From Pseudomonadota bacterium (GTDB taxonomy: Bacteria > Pseudomonadota > Alphaproteobacteria > Acetobacterales > Acetobacteraceae), in the NCBI GenBank assembly GCA_021779655.1, contig JAJYAF010000001.1:1-26598 (forward strand): DNA of 26,598 nt. Direction: 5' to 3'. The notes below the pieces were generated by a model. It had not been told where the DNA came from, did not search any database, and was given only the letters and a program-made list of their open reading frames with translations. Of this stretch, positions 7,780-16,768 are shown in pieces (position 1 is the stretch's first letter; every line of letters starts with the position of its first letter). A program made the translations under genes and the position numbers.

Positions 7780-8217
7780 TCAGGCGGCATCCTCGCGCCG
7801 GTCGCGGACCCGGACATAGGCGATCGCGGCGTCGTCTTCGCAATAGGGTTTGCCCGGGATCGAATCAACATTGCAGAAATGGAAGCTCGGCTTTCCCGGC
7901 TCGCCGATCGGCCAGCAGCAGGGCGTGGCGCGCACGGTCTGCTTCGGCGGAGACATGATCGGCCGCAGCACCGGCGCGCCGATGGCGGCAGCCAAGGGCG
8001 GCAATGTCGGGCCCTGGATGCGGCGTGGCGGAAGCGGGCGGGGTTTGCCATCCGCGCTGCGGCGGATGGGAGAAGGTCGTGCGGGCAGGTTCAGCCGGTG
8101 CGCTTTGCCGACAACCGCGTTCTTGGAGATGTTGAGCCGCCGCCCGATCTCGGCAGTCGAATGGCCTTCTCCCCAAAGCACCCGGAGTTTGGTGATGACC
8201 TCTTCCGACCACTCCAT
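7780..8217 (-). CDS. gcrA: GcrA cell-cycle regulator
   Basis: GcrA is an alphaproteobacterial sigma-70-associated activator that works with CcrM methylation (GANTC) to switch on S-phase genes in Caulobacter. The 145-residue protein starts MEWSEEVITKLRVLW, followed by the helix-turn-helix STAEIGRRLNISKNAVVGKAHRL (about 20-42), a proline-rich linker, and the conserved C-terminal block CCWPIGEPG, FCNVDSIPGKPYCEDD with C100/C101, C115 and C126. The ATG at 8217 is chosen because the family always begins here and AGGAGGG lies 7 bases upstream; a longer in-frame start at 8277 adds 20 unrelated residues. This gene places the organism firmly in the Alphaproteobacteria. Confidence 0.95.
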   Translation of the reverse strand: MEWSEEVITKLRVLWGEGHSTAEIGRRLNISKNAVVGKAHRLNLPARPSPIRRSADGKPRPLPPRRIQGPTLPPLAAAIGAPVLRPIMSPPKQTVRATPCCWPIGEPGKPSFHFCNVDSIPGKPYCEDDAAIAYVRVRDRREDAA

Positions 8218-8241
8218 ATTGTAGCCCTCCTGGATTTCACT

Positions 8242-8270
8242 ACAATATGCAGTAATGGAAGCGCCCGCAA
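8242..8270 (-). promoter_or_regulatory. Candidate gcrA promoter
   Basis: On the minus strand TTGCGG (8270-8265), a 17-base spacer and TATTGT (8247-8242) lie about 25-50 bases ahead of the gcrA start. The match to sigma-70 consensus is moderate (about 4 of 6 in each box). Confidence 0.4.
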
Positions 8271-8306
8271 ATCGCAATCGATCCAGGTTAACGCGGCAAA
8301 ATTTCT

Positions 8307-8315
8307 TGTGGACAA
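8307..8315 (-). promoter_or_regulatory. DnaA-box-like site upstream of gcrA
   Basis: TTGTCCACA on the minus strand differs from the strong DnaA box TTATCCACA at one base. It lies about 90 bases before the gcrA start and about 37 bases upstream of the candidate -35. In Caulobacter DnaA activates gcrA, so the site is plausible, but a single 9-mer is weak evidence. Confidence 0.35.
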
Positions 8316-8337
8316 CTTTTTAACCAGTGAGTAACCT

Positions 8338-8907
8338 TCAGCTTCCGCCCACGGCTTCGCCCGCGAACGCGCCCCAGAAATCCTCCCTTCGCAAATAGCC
8401 GGTGATACGGTCCGCGCTCACCTCGCACCAGTCGGCATCCGCCTTGCAGCGCAGCAAATCGCCCGACACCCCGAAATCGAGAACCGCCGCCACGCCGGCG
8501 CCATCGTTCGGGCCGGTTTGCAGCTTGGCTTGCGGAGCCGTAACGAAAAAGCCGCGCCGCGCGCGGATGGTCGCCTCATGCACCCAGCCGCTGCCCCCGT
8601 CCGGCGCCACGACATGACGCCAGACATCGAATTCGCCGATCACCTCCACCGGCAGGCCCTTGCGCTGATAAATCCATACCACCGGGTACTGAAATCCCGG
8701 ACCGGCACGGAAATTCACTTCATCCGTGCGCAGCGAAACAAAGCGCGGCAGCGGGTAGCCGTCCACGCTGCCGCGCGCGGGTCCAGGCCCCAGGCCAACC
8801 GGCGCGGGCGACCAGCCGGCGGCGGCAAACGCCAGCAGCAGCAAGCCCCCGCGGGCTAGCCGGCCGCCTCGGGAAACGCCGCGCTCAGACCGCCACATAT
8901 CGAACAT
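8338..8907 (-). CDS. Exported SH3-domain protein (SH3_4/DUF1058-like)
   Basis: A 189-residue protein with a hydrophobic N-terminal segment after arginines (RLARGGLLLLAFAAAGWSPAP, about 16-36), which reads as a signal peptide or anchor. It is followed by a bacterial SH3-like region: FVSLRTDEVNFRAGPGFQYP, VWIYQRKGLPVEVI and WRHVVAPDGGSGWVHEATI. A second, weaker SH3-like repeat follows (LQTGPNDGAGVAAVLDFGVSGDLLRCKADADWCEV, then ITGYLRREDFWG). Proteins of this type are secreted and bind peptidoglycan or envelope partners; the precise role is unknown. The start lies 52 bases inside the MoeB/ThiF-like gene, which suggests coupling or a slightly later true start (ATG at 8898). Confidence 0.8.
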   Translation of the reverse strand: MFDMWRSERGVSRGGRLARGGLLLLAFAAAGWSPAPVGLGPGPARGSVDGYPLPRFVSLRTDEVNFRAGPGFQYPVVWIYQRKGLPVEVIGEFDVWRHVVAPDGGSGWVHEATIRARRGFFVTAPQAKLQTGPNDGAGVAAVLDFGVSGDLLRCKADADWCEVSADRITGYLRREDFWGAFAGEAVGGS

Positions 8908-9650
8908 TCCGGATCACGCCGTAACCGCACCTTTCTGAACGCTGAGGCAAGCGCATCCCAGATCAGCAGCCAGCCGGAAAGCGAATCGCCGATGCCCATA
9001 ATTTCCTTCAAAACCTCGGTGGCCTGCAATGTTCCCATCACGCCGGTCACCGCCCCCAGCACGCCGGCCTCCGCGCAGCTTGCCACGAGGCCGGGCGGCG
9101 GCGGTTCCGGATGGAGGCAGCGATAGCACGGGCCATCCGGGTCCGCGTGCGGCTTGAAGGTGGAAAGCTGGCCCTCGAAGCGCAGCACGGCGGCGGAGAC
9201 GAGCGTGCGCCGCGCCGCCACGCAGGCATCGGCGAGGAGAAAGCGCGTTTCGAAATTATCCGTGCCGTCACAGACGATATCGTGGGCTTCCACCAGTTCC
9301 CGCGCGTTGCCGGCGTCCAGCCGTTTCGCGAGCGGCTCGATCTGCACGAGCGGGTTGATGCCGCGCATGGCCGCCGCCGCCGAATATGCCTTGGGCTGGC
9401 CGAGCCGCTCGGTCGTATGCGCGATCTGGCGCTGCAGATTGGAAAGTTCGAGCACATCCGGATCGACGATGCCGATCCTGCCCACTCCGGCGGCCGCGAG
9501 ATAAAGCGCCAGCGGCGAGCCAAGGCCGCCCGCGCCCACGATCAGCACCCGCGCGGCCTTGAGCCTCGCCTGGCCGGCGCCGCCCACCTCACGCAGCAGG
9601 ATATGGCGCGCGTAGCGCTGTATCTCCGCTTCCGTGAAATCCGGTTCCAT
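8856..9650 (-). CDS. moeB: MoeB/ThiF/HesA-family E1-like adenylyltransferase
   Basis: These enzymes adenylate the C-terminal glycine of a ubiquitin-like sulfur carrier (MoaD or ThiS) for molybdopterin or thiamine synthesis. The 264-residue protein opens with the family signature RYARHILLREVGGAGQARL and the ATP-binding loop VLIVGAGGLGSPLA (G39-G44), then IVDPDVLELSNLQRQ and DGTDNFETR (D131). The zinc site is formed by CYRC (C175, C178) and CSIC (C249, C252), and SCAEAGVLG carries a candidate thioester/persulfide C192. No moaD, thiS or moaE lies nearby, so the partner cannot be decided from context. The gene symbol is therefore a class label: moeB fits best by length, thiF is possible. Confidence 0.88.
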   Translation of the reverse strand: MEPDFTEAEIQRYARHILLREVGGAGQARLKAARVLIVGAGGLGSPLALYLAAAGVGRIGIVDPDVLELSNLQRQIAHTTERLGQPKAYSAAAAMRGINPLVQIEPLAKRLDAGNARELVEAHDIVCDGTDNFETRFLLADACVAARRTLVSAAVLRFEGQLSTFKPHADPDGPCYRCLHPEPPPPGLVASCAEAGVLGAVTGVMGTLQATEVLKEIMGIGDSLSGWLLIWDALASAFRKVRLRRDPECSICGGLSAAFPEAAG

Positions 9651-9735
9651 GGCGGGCAGTGTAGGGCAGCCGGCCGCGGCCGGAAAGCGGCGGGCAGTCT
9701 TTGTCCGCGTCTTTCAATTCCACGCGCCGCCAGGC

Positions 9736-12279
9736 TCAGCCGCTTCTCCGGAACGGCTTTTCCGCTTCCGGGTCCAGCACGCGCAAGTCACGATAAATCC
9801 CGGCATCCCGGGCGAAGTGGCGGTTATAGAACGGGTCCTCCGGCAGAAGCGCGCCCCAGCGCTCCAGCATCACCTGGTTTTCGCGCATGAAGCGGGCGAG
9901 ATTGTCGGCGCGGAGGTCATCGCCCCGGGTGCGGCTCTCCTGGTGCAGGGCCGCGCATTCGGGCGTGAAGACGATGCGCCAGCCGGCATTGCGCAGGCGG
10001 ATGCAGAGATCGATATCGTTGAAGGCAATGGCGAGTTCCGCCTCGTCGAAGCCGCCCACCCCCACGAACGCCTCGCGCCGGACCAGCATGCACGCGGCGG
10101 TGACAGCCGAGACCTCCCGCGCGGAAATCGCGTGCGCGATATAGCCCGGCGCGTCCGCGCGCAGGCCACGGAACGCGTGATCGGCAACGCCGCCGATCCC
10201 GAGCACGACCCCGGCATGCTGCACCGTGCCGTCGGGATAAAGCAGCTTCGCGCCGGCCGCCCCGTTCTCCGGCGCGGCGAGAACCTCGCCGGCAAGAATG
10301 CGAAGCCAGTCCGGCTGCCGCGCCAGCACGTCGTTGTTGAGGAACAGCAGCAGATCGTGTCTCGCGGCGGCCGCGCCGAGATTGTTGATACGGGAGAAAT
10401 TGAACGGCTCGGCGATACGCAGAACCCGCGTATCGGGCAGGTTCGCCTGCTCGGCGCAGAAGGCTTCCGCCTCGGGCGTGGCAGACCAGTTGTCCAGCAG
10501 CAGAATTTCATAATCGACGCCGCGCGTCTGCCGGCGGATGGCGTCCACGCAGTCACGGGTCATTTCGATATGGTCACGGAACGGGATGAGAATGGAAACC
10601 GCCGGCCTCTGCTCCGGCGGAAACACCACGCGATAGCAGCCGATCCCGCCACGCCGCGTCACCTCGGCGGCCAGCCCGCGCCGGGCGAGATGGCTTGCAA
10701 CCGCCCCCACCCCCGCTTCCGCCGCGCCCGGCTTCGCGCTCGCCGACATCGCGACGGAGCTGGCGGAGATGCGCCAATGGTAGAGAATTTCCGGAACGTG
10801 ATGAATCGCACCGGGTTCGAGGCGCTCGCATAGCCGCAGCAGAAACTCATGGTCCTGCGCGCCGTCGAAACGGGAATCAAACCCGCCCAGTTCGCGCGCC
10901 AGCGCGGTTTCCACCATTACCAGGTGGCAGATGTAATTCAGTTCGAGCAGCAGGCGGTAATTGAAATCCGGCTTCAGGTTCGGCTCGCAATAACGCCCGG
11001 CCTGGCTGATCTTGTCTTCGTCGGAATAGAGCAGCCGCGCACCGGTGGCGCTTTGCGCGCGCAGCATCGCCTCCAGCGCCTCGGGCGCCAGCAAATCGTC
11101 GTGATCCAGGAATACCGTGAATTCGCCCAGCGCTTCCGCCAATGCCCGGTTCGTCGCGGCGGCGATGCCGGAATTTTCAGCCTGCGCGAGGCCGCGTATC
11201 CGCGAATCCGCCTTCATGAACCCCGCGATAACACCGTCCAGCGCCGGATCGGCGCTGCCGTCATCCACCAAAATCAATTCCCAGTTCGCATAGCTCTGCG
11301 CCCGCACGCTATCCACGGCGCAACAGAAATCGGCCAGTCGCGGGCGAAACACCGGGCAAAGGATGGAAACGAGCGACCTGCCCCGGATGGCACCGTAGCG
11401 CGCGGCGGCGCGGGGCGCGATGTTGCCGGCGTTCCGCCCCGCCCATGTCTCGTAGTCCGCCAGGCTGTAGCGCTCGGCCGGCAGGGATGCGCGCAATCCC
11501 TTTTGCAACTGGTGGGCGAAGCGGAACAGCGCGTCCGCCTGCGCGATCAGCGCCAGGATGCGCGCGCGTTCCGAGCTTGGCGGAATGGCGATCTCCAGCG
11601 GACTGTTGCGCAGCGGCACGCGTCCGGGCATGGCATGAACCTCCACCCGGATGATCCTGCCCGTCCACAGCCCGGGCGGCAGAATGTAGGAAAAGCCGCA
11701 GCACGGGTCGGCGTTTTTCGCTTCGGCCACATCCCAGCGAAACTGGTCGGCCAGCAGCTCGGCGATCGGCTCGCCATTGACCGAGAGCAGGAGCCTCACC
11801 CCGCCGGCCCGGCCGCCGGTATGCCGGTCCGTCCGTACCGCCCAGCCCTGAACCACGCCGTCGATCAGCCCATCCAGCACGCCGTCGATGGGCATGAAAG
11901 CGGGAAGCTGGAAATGGATCTCGTCGAACGGCCGGTTGGTGGCATCCGGCAGCCGGACCGGCGCACCGTCCAGCGTGAAGAGCGTCAGAACATGCCGGAG
12001 GCCATCGTGAAAGCGCCATGGCATGGTGAATTCAAAGCCGATCGCGCTGGCCGGCAGATGCAGATGCGCGAGATCGGCGCGTTCGATCGCGCAGTCCATC
12101 AGCGTTTCCAGCCGGCCATCGATACACACCCGCAGCTTCAGCGGGGTTCGCGGGTCCAGCCTGTCCAGTGCCCAGCCGCTGATGCCCTCATTGCCGATCC
12201 GCTCCAGCCGGCCGAAGACCATGCGCCCCGGCGGGGCTGGCGCGTTTCGCGGCGATCCGGGCCGGGAGGGAATCGACAT
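9736..12279 (-). CDS. Two-domain family-2 glycosyltransferase with N-terminal duplicated GW-type domain
   Basis: An 847-residue cytoplasmic protein with two GT-A glycosyltransferase domains. The first (about 302-510) has VSILCPVFRPR, ELILVDDGSAD and the metal-binding LDHDD at 391-395. The second (about 558-785) has VSILIPFRDH, YEILLLDNWSA, FLNNDVLARQPDWLRIL with NND at 648-650, and FNDIDLCIRLRNAG. Such tandem enzymes usually add sugars to O-antigen, rhamnan or capsule chains. The first about 230 residues show two copies of a beta-rich unit, each opening GWA (36-38 and 145-147) with a V-x-L-x-V-x-G strand and ending in a GF...P block. No other polysaccharide gene is near, so the product is unknown. 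Confidence 0.88.
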   Translation of the reverse strand: MSIPSRPGSPRNAPAPPGRMVFGRLERIGNEGISGWALDRLDPRTPLKLRVCIDGRLETLMDCAIERADLAHLHLPASAIGFEFTMPWRFHDGLRHVLTLFTLDGAPVRLPDATNRPFDEIHFQLPAFMPIDGVLDGLIDGVVQGWAVRTDRHTGGRAGGVRLLLSVNGEPIAELLADQFRWDVAEAKNADPCCGFSYILPPGLWTGRIIRVEVHAMPGRVPLRNSPLEIAIPPSSERARILALIAQADALFRFAHQLQKGLRASLPAERYSLADYETWAGRNAGNIAPRAAARYGAIRGRSLVSILCPVFRPRLADFCCAVDSVRAQSYANWELILVDDGSADPALDGVIAGFMKADSRIRGLAQAENSGIAAATNRALAEALGEFTVFLDHDDLLAPEALEAMLRAQSATGARLLYSDEDKISQAGRYCEPNLKPDFNYRLLLELNYICHLVMVETALARELGGFDSRFDGAQDHEFLLRLCERLEPGAIHHVPEILYHWRISASSVAMSASAKPGAAEAGVGAVASHLARRGLAAEVTRRGGIGCYRVVFPPEQRPAVSILIPFRDHIEMTRDCVDAIRRQTRGVDYEILLLDNWSATPEAEAFCAEQANLPDTRVLRIAEPFNFSRINNLGAAAARHDLLLFLNNDVLARQPDWLRILAGEVLAAPENGAAGAKLLYPDGTVQHAGVVLGIGGVADHAFRGLRADAPGYIAHAISAREVSAVTAACMLVRREAFVGVGGFDEAELAIAFNDIDLCIRLRNAGWRIVFTPECAALHQESRTRGDDLRADNLARFMRENQVMLERWGALLPEDPFYNRHFARDAGIYRDLRVLDPEAEKPFRRSG

Positions 12280-12414
12280 TCGGGAGATCTCTGCGAGAGG
12301 GGGTCAGTCTGCCTTACGCGAAGCGCGGCCACGGGTCCACGATTCCACGCCGCGCTCCCGGCTCGATCAGACGCCGCCTGTCCCACCGGCGACGCGCGCT
12401 CAAGGAGCCTGGCT

Positions 12415-15129
12415 TCAGGCCGCCTCCGCCCGTTTCTCCGGCGGCGCGCCGAACAGGAAGTTGATATCGTCGAGATCGAACGCGATACCGCCGCCCGCCT
12501 CCCCGAAGGCGATGCTGGCAAGCTCCGCCTTGCGCTGCTGCAATTCCAGAATGCGCTCCTCGACGGTATCCACGGCGATCATCTTATAGACGAAAACCGA
12601 ACGGGTCTGCCCGATACGGTGCGCGCGGTCCGATGCCTGCTCCTCCACCGCCGGGTTCCACCATGGATCGTAATGAATGACCGTATCCGCCGAGGTGAGG
12701 TTGAGCCCCCGGCCGCCGGCCTTGAGGGAGATGAGGAAAAGCGGCACCTCGCCCGCCTCGAATCGGCGCACCGGCGCGGCGCGGTCGCGCGTATCGCCGC
12801 GCAATTCGACAAAGGGGATACCGATTTCCTCAAGACACGGCTTGATGAGATCGAGCATGGAGGTGAACTGCGAGAACAGCAGGATGCGGCGCCCCTCGGG
12901 GATGAGTTCCTGCAACATCTCCAGCAGGTCGTTCAGCTTGGCGGAGCTTTCCGCCGTGCGCGCCTCGCCTCCTCTCGCGCCGGAAAGCTTGACGAGCCGG
13001 GGATCGCAGCAGGCCTGCCGCAGTTTCAGCAGCGCGTCCAGCACGATGATGCGGCTCTGCGCGAGCGTGCGTTCCGCCACCTGCTCGCGCACGGTTTCGT
13101 ACAGGGTGCCGCGAATCGTCTCGTAGAGTTCCCGCTGGTCCGGCGCCAGGGTGATCCGGCGCAGGATGGTGTGCTTGGGCGGCAGCTCCTTTGCCACCTC
13201 CGACTTGGTGCGGCGCAGGATGAAGGGCTGGATGCGCTGGATCAGCTGCGCCCGGCAGACCGGATCGTTGTTCTTCTCGATCGGCGTGCGGAAGCGCCTG
13301 GCAAAGCCGCGCCGGTCGCCGAGCAGCCCCGGCATGAGGAAGGCGAATTGCGACCAGAGTTCGTCGAGGTTGTTCTCGATCGGCGTGCCGGAGAGGCACA
13401 GCCGGTTCTGCGTATCCAGCTGGCACACGGCGCGGGTTGCCCGCGCATCCGGGCTTTTCACCGCCTGCGCCTCGTCCAGCACCACGAGATGCCAGGGGAT
13501 CTGCCTCATTTCCTCGATATCGCGGGTCAGCACCGTATAGGTGGTGATCACCACGTGCACGCCCTGAAGCCGCTCCCGCCGTTCATGGCGGTCCAGGCCA
13601 TGGAGGACGGCCACGTCGAGCGCGGGAGCGAATTTGCCCAGTTCGGCGGTCCAGTTCGCGACCAGGCTGGTCGGCACGACGATCAGCGCCGGATGGCGCA
13701 TGCGCCCGGAAGCATGCTCCACCGTGATATGCGCGATGGTCTGGGCGGTTTTGCCAAGGCCCATATCGTCGGCAAGAAAGCCGCCCAGGCCGTGGCTTGC
13801 CAGATGTTGCAGCCAGTTCACGCCGTCCTGCTGGTAGTGCCGCAATTCGCCCTTGAATTCGCGCGGCAGTTCCACCGGCAGGATTTCCGGCGCGCCGCGA
13901 AACCGGTCGAGATAGGCTTCGATGGCGGCGGCGCTATGCCAGCTGGTCGCGAGGATATCCTCCAGCTCCAGCACGTTCACCGCCGCTCCCATGGGAAGCA
14001 CGAGGGTTTTTTCCATTTTCCGGCCGGCGGATTCGATAAGCTCGCCCATTACCGCCAGCAGCCGGCGCATACGCTCGGCGGGCAGCTTCAGCACCCGGCC
14101 ATCCTCCAGGCTGGTGATCAGATCGTCGCCCACGATCTGCGCCGCCTCGATGCCGCCGCGCGCCAGAAGCTGTTCCAGGATCGGCAGCAGGGGGTGCCGC
14201 TCGCCGTCGATCTCGATGCCGAATTCCAGGGAAAACGCGCCTTTCGCCGCGTCGGCCACCTGCACGTCGAGGGCGCCGATGGTCTCCACCAGGCGCGGGC
14301 CGAAATTCTCGTCGATATTCGTCTGCCAGCCGAGGGCGCGCAGTTGCGGCACCCGCACGGCGATGAAATGGTGCCATTGCGCGGCGGCCTCCTGGCCGCG
14401 AAAGACGAGCACGCGCTGGCCGCGCGCAGATTTGCCGTCGGTCACCCGCATCTGCACGAAATTATCCGGGCGCAGCATGTCGAGCGCCTGCGTCTCCGCC
14501 GCCTGATCGCGGCGGATGAAGACCGGACCGGCGGCGGATTTACCGCGAATGAAGGGATTGTCGTCGGCCCCGTCCACCTGCGCGCCGCCATAGTCGAAAT
14601 CGAGCGTCAGCACGTCGATCAGCCGCTGCCGGCCAAGATCGTCCGGCGCATAGACGCGCCGCAGGTTGAGCACCGGCACGGCCGGCCGCTCCAGCACCAG
14701 CCCATCCGCCTCCTGCGTGTTCAGGGCAGGCAGGGTTACGGCGGGGTTGGGGCGGCGTCCCTGCGGGCGCCGTTTCGGCGGGGCCTGTATTCTCGGCTGC
14801 GCCGGCTCCGGCTCCGGCATGCTCGCTTCCGGCTTCGGTTTCCGCAGGACAGGGAAGCGCTGCATGGCCGCCAGCGCGGCGGCGGTCATATGCGGGCATT
14901 TCCATTCCCCGCAGGAACATTCCCGTTCGGCGAAGGAGATTTTTCTATGGTATAGTTGCGGCTCGATGGTCACGCGCCGCTGAACGCCCTTATCGTCCAC
15001 GGCGCCGTGGATCACATCCCCGTCCAGCGACACCTGCACCGCGCCGATGAAGTTCAGGCTGCGGCCGCGCCGCACCAGGGGCAGGTCGAAGGCTTGCTCC
15101 AAATCCTCGGTAGAGTACGGCGTCGGCAT
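12415..15129 (-). CDS. SWIM zinc-finger SNF2-family DEAD/DEAH helicase
   Basis: A 904-residue double-stranded DNA translocase of the bacterial SNF2 group. Residue positions are from the ATG at 15129: a SWIM zinc finger (ECSCGEWKCPHM; C71, C73, C78, H80), a basic/proline linker (about 95-130), a roughly 250-residue middle domain, then the two-lobed motor. Motor motifs are FLADDMGLGKTAQTIAHI (Walker A), VVLDEAQAVKS (DEAQ box 552-555), CLSGTPIENNLDELWS and, in lobe 2, LLFSQFTSMLDLI, SLKAGGRGLNLTSADTV and EEQASDRAHRIGQTR (motif VI). A TTG at 15138 is an alternative start, but AAGGG is better spaced for 15129. The role in repair, recombination or transcription recycling is unproven. No restriction or phage-defence gene is adjacent. 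Confidence 0.93.
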   Translation of the reverse strand: MPTPYSTEDLEQAFDLPLVRRGRSLNFIGAVQVSLDGDVIHGAVDDKGVQRRVTIEPQLYHRKISFAERECSCGEWKCPHMTAAALAAMQRFPVLRKPKPEASMPEPEPAQPRIQAPPKRRPQGRRPNPAVTLPALNTQEADGLVLERPAVPVLNLRRVYAPDDLGRQRLIDVLTLDFDYGGAQVDGADDNPFIRGKSAAGPVFIRRDQAAETQALDMLRPDNFVQMRVTDGKSARGQRVLVFRGQEAAAQWHHFIAVRVPQLRALGWQTNIDENFGPRLVETIGALDVQVADAAKGAFSLEFGIEIDGERHPLLPILEQLLARGGIEAAQIVGDDLITSLEDGRVLKLPAERMRRLLAVMGELIESAGRKMEKTLVLPMGAAVNVLELEDILATSWHSAAAIEAYLDRFRGAPEILPVELPREFKGELRHYQQDGVNWLQHLASHGLGGFLADDMGLGKTAQTIAHITVEHASGRMRHPALIVVPTSLVANWTAELGKFAPALDVAVLHGLDRHERRERLQGVHVVITTYTVLTRDIEEMRQIPWHLVVLDEAQAVKSPDARATRAVCQLDTQNRLCLSGTPIENNLDELWSQFAFLMPGLLGDRRGFARRFRTPIEKNNDPVCRAQLIQRIQPFILRRTKSEVAKELPPKHTILRRITLAPDQRELYETIRGTLYETVREQVAERTLAQSRIIVLDALLKLRQACCDPRLVKLSGARGGEARTAESSAKLNDLLEMLQELIPEGRRILLFSQFTSMLDLIKPCLEEIGIPFVELRGDTRDRAAPVRRFEAGEVPLFLISLKAGGRGLNLTSADTVIHYDPWWNPAVEEQASDRAHRIGQTRSVFVYKMIAVDTVEERILELQQRKAELASIAFGEAGGGIAFDLDDINFLFGAPPEKRAEAA

Positions 15130-15372
15130 CCGGCACAACCCTTAATTCAAGCGATCTGACGCGGGTTTCCGCCGGGCGCTGAAATGAGCACACTGGCCAT
15201 CCGGACGAACGGCCACCGTTCTTGATACAACAATCGCGGAAAAAAGTTAGCGATTTTATGCAATGCAGCAGCGTTTGCCGGCATTGTGGCATTTTTGACA
15301 GCCCCGCCGCCGCCCCGATGGCGCGGCAGCCGGATCGGGTTTACGATCGTGGCGACCCCATCGGAGGCCGCA

Positions 15373-16698
15373 ATGGCGAAGACCCGGCAACTGCATCTCG
15401 GCGCCTTCATGCGGCCGATCAGCATCCACACCGGCGCCTGGCGCTATCCGGATGCGCAAGCCGATGCCAATTTCAATCTGCCCCTCATCCGGCGCCTGAT
15501 CCAAACGCTGGAGCACGCCCGGTTCGACGCCTTTTTCATGGCCGACCATCTTTCGGTGCTCAACATGCCGCCGGCGGCGCTGAAGCGCAGCCATACGGTC
15601 ACGTCCTTCGAACCGTTCACATTGCTTTCGGCGCTGGCCATGGCGACCGGGCATATCGGCCTGATCGCCACGGCGTCCACCACCTATGACGAGCCGTTTC
15701 ACATCGCCCGGCGCTTCGCCTCGCTGGACCATATCTCCGGCGGCCGCGCGGGATGGAACATCGTCACCACCTCCAATCCGGAATCGGCCTGGAATTTCGG
15801 CCGCGACGATCACATGGATCACGACGAGCGCTACCGCCGCGCCCGCGAGTTTTACGATGTGGTGACCGGGCTGTGGGATAGCTGGGCGGATGACGCGTTC
15901 ATCCGCGACACCGCGACCGGGGAATTCTTCGACCCGGAGAAGCTCCACATCCTCGGCCACAAGGGCAAATACCTGCGGGTGCGCGGGCCGCTGAACATCG
16001 CGCGGCCGGTCCAGGGCTGGCCGGTGATCGTCCAGGCCGGCGCCTCGGAGGCCGGCAGACAGCTCGCCGCGGAGACGGCGGAAGTGATCTTCGGCTCGTC
16101 CGGCTCGCTGGAGGCGGCGCAATCCTTCTATACCGACGTGAAGAGCCGGATGGAGAAACTGGGGCGGTCGCGGGAGCATTTGAAAATCCTGCCGGCTGCC
16201 TTCGTGATGGTGGGCGATACCATGGAGCAGGCACGGGAAATCCGGCTGCGGCTCGATTCCGGCGTGCATTATGAGAGCGCGATCGCCTCGCTCTCCGTCG
16301 CGCTCGGCGTCGATGCGTCCCTGTTCGATCCGGATGAGCCGCTGCCCGCGGTCCCGGAGACCAATGCCAGCAAATCAAGCCGCGCCAACGCGATTGCGCT
16401 TGCCGAGCGGGAGAACCTGACCGTGCGGCAGCTGGCGCAGCGTCTGGGTGGCTATGGCGGGCTCAGTTTCGTCGGAACGCCGGTCTCGATTGCCGATGAG
16501 ATGCAACATTGGCTGGAGGCCGAAGGCTCGGACGGGTTCAACGTCATGTTTCCGTATCTGCCCGGCGGGCTGGACGATTTCGTGGCCAAGGTGGTCCCGG
16601 AATTGCAGCGGCGGGGGATATTCCGGCGTGAATACGAAGGCCGCAGCCTGCGGGAGAATCTCGGCCTGGAGCGCCCGCGAAACCGTTTTTTCGCCTGA
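15373..16698 (+). CDS. LLM-class flavin monooxygenase, NtaA/SnaA/DszA family
   Basis: A 441-residue FMN-dependent monooxygenase of the luciferase-like fold, which uses reduced FMN from a partner reductase to oxidise sulfur, nitrilotriacetate-like or related substrates. Family blocks are [105 protein letters not shown] and the C-terminal [12 protein letters not shown] with [24 protein letters not shown]. The ATG at 15373 has GGAGG 5 bases upstream and matches the family start; an in-frame ATG at 15286 adds 29 poorly conserved residues. A perfect TTGACA lies at 15295-15300, without a good -10. No flavin reductase is adjacent. The substrate is undetermined. Confidence 0.9.
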   Translation: MAKTRQLHLGAFMRPISIHTGAWRYPDAQADANFNLPLIRRLIQTLEHARFDAFFMADHLSVLNMPPAALKRSHTVTSFEPFTLLSALAMATGHIGLIATASTTYDEPFHIARRFASLDHISGGRAGWNIVTTSNPESAWNFGRDDHMDHDERYRRAREFYDVVTGLWDSWADDAFIRDTATGEFFDPEKLHILGHKGKYLRVRGPLNIARPVQGWPVIVQAGASEAGRQLAAETAEVIFGSSGSLEAAQSFYTDVKSRMEKLGRSREHLKILPAAFVMVGDTMEQAREIRLRLDSGVHYESAIASLSVALGVDASLFDPDEPLPAVPETNASKSSRANAIALAERENLTVRQLAQRLGGYGGLSFVGTPVSIADEMQHWLEAEGSDGFNVMFPYLPGGLDDFVAKVVPELQRRGIFRREYEGRSLRENLGLERPRNRFFA

Positions 16699-16720
16699 AT
16701 CGCCTTCGCCGCGCCAGAGC

Positions 16721-16753
16721 CTTTATCCTGCCTTTATCCTGCCTTTCGCCTGC
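16721..16753. repeat. Three 11-bp tandem repeats upstream of trpB
   Basis: CTTTATCCTGC at 16721-16731 and 16732-16742 are identical; CTTTCGCCTGC at 16743-16753 differs at two bases. They fill most of the 70-base gap between the monooxygenase stop and the trpB start. Confidence 0.8.
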
Positions 16754-16768
16754 GCTAAAGCCTCTCCG

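Noticed and set aside
10849..14955. 1,368-codon open frame on the plus strand
   Set aside because: It runs antisense to the glycosyltransferase and SNF2 genes and shows only Arg/His/Gln-rich sequence typical of the complement of GC-rich genes; no domain.
12415..15129. SNF2 helicase as part of a phage-defence system
   Set aside because: No nuclease, methylase, phospholipase-D or other defence partner lies next to it; neighbours are a glycosyltransferase and a divergent monooxygenase.
15130..15372. Possible sulfur or SAM riboswitch upstream of the flavin monooxygenase
   Set aside because: I could not find a conserved core or a stable stem set; only a lone TTGACA stands out.
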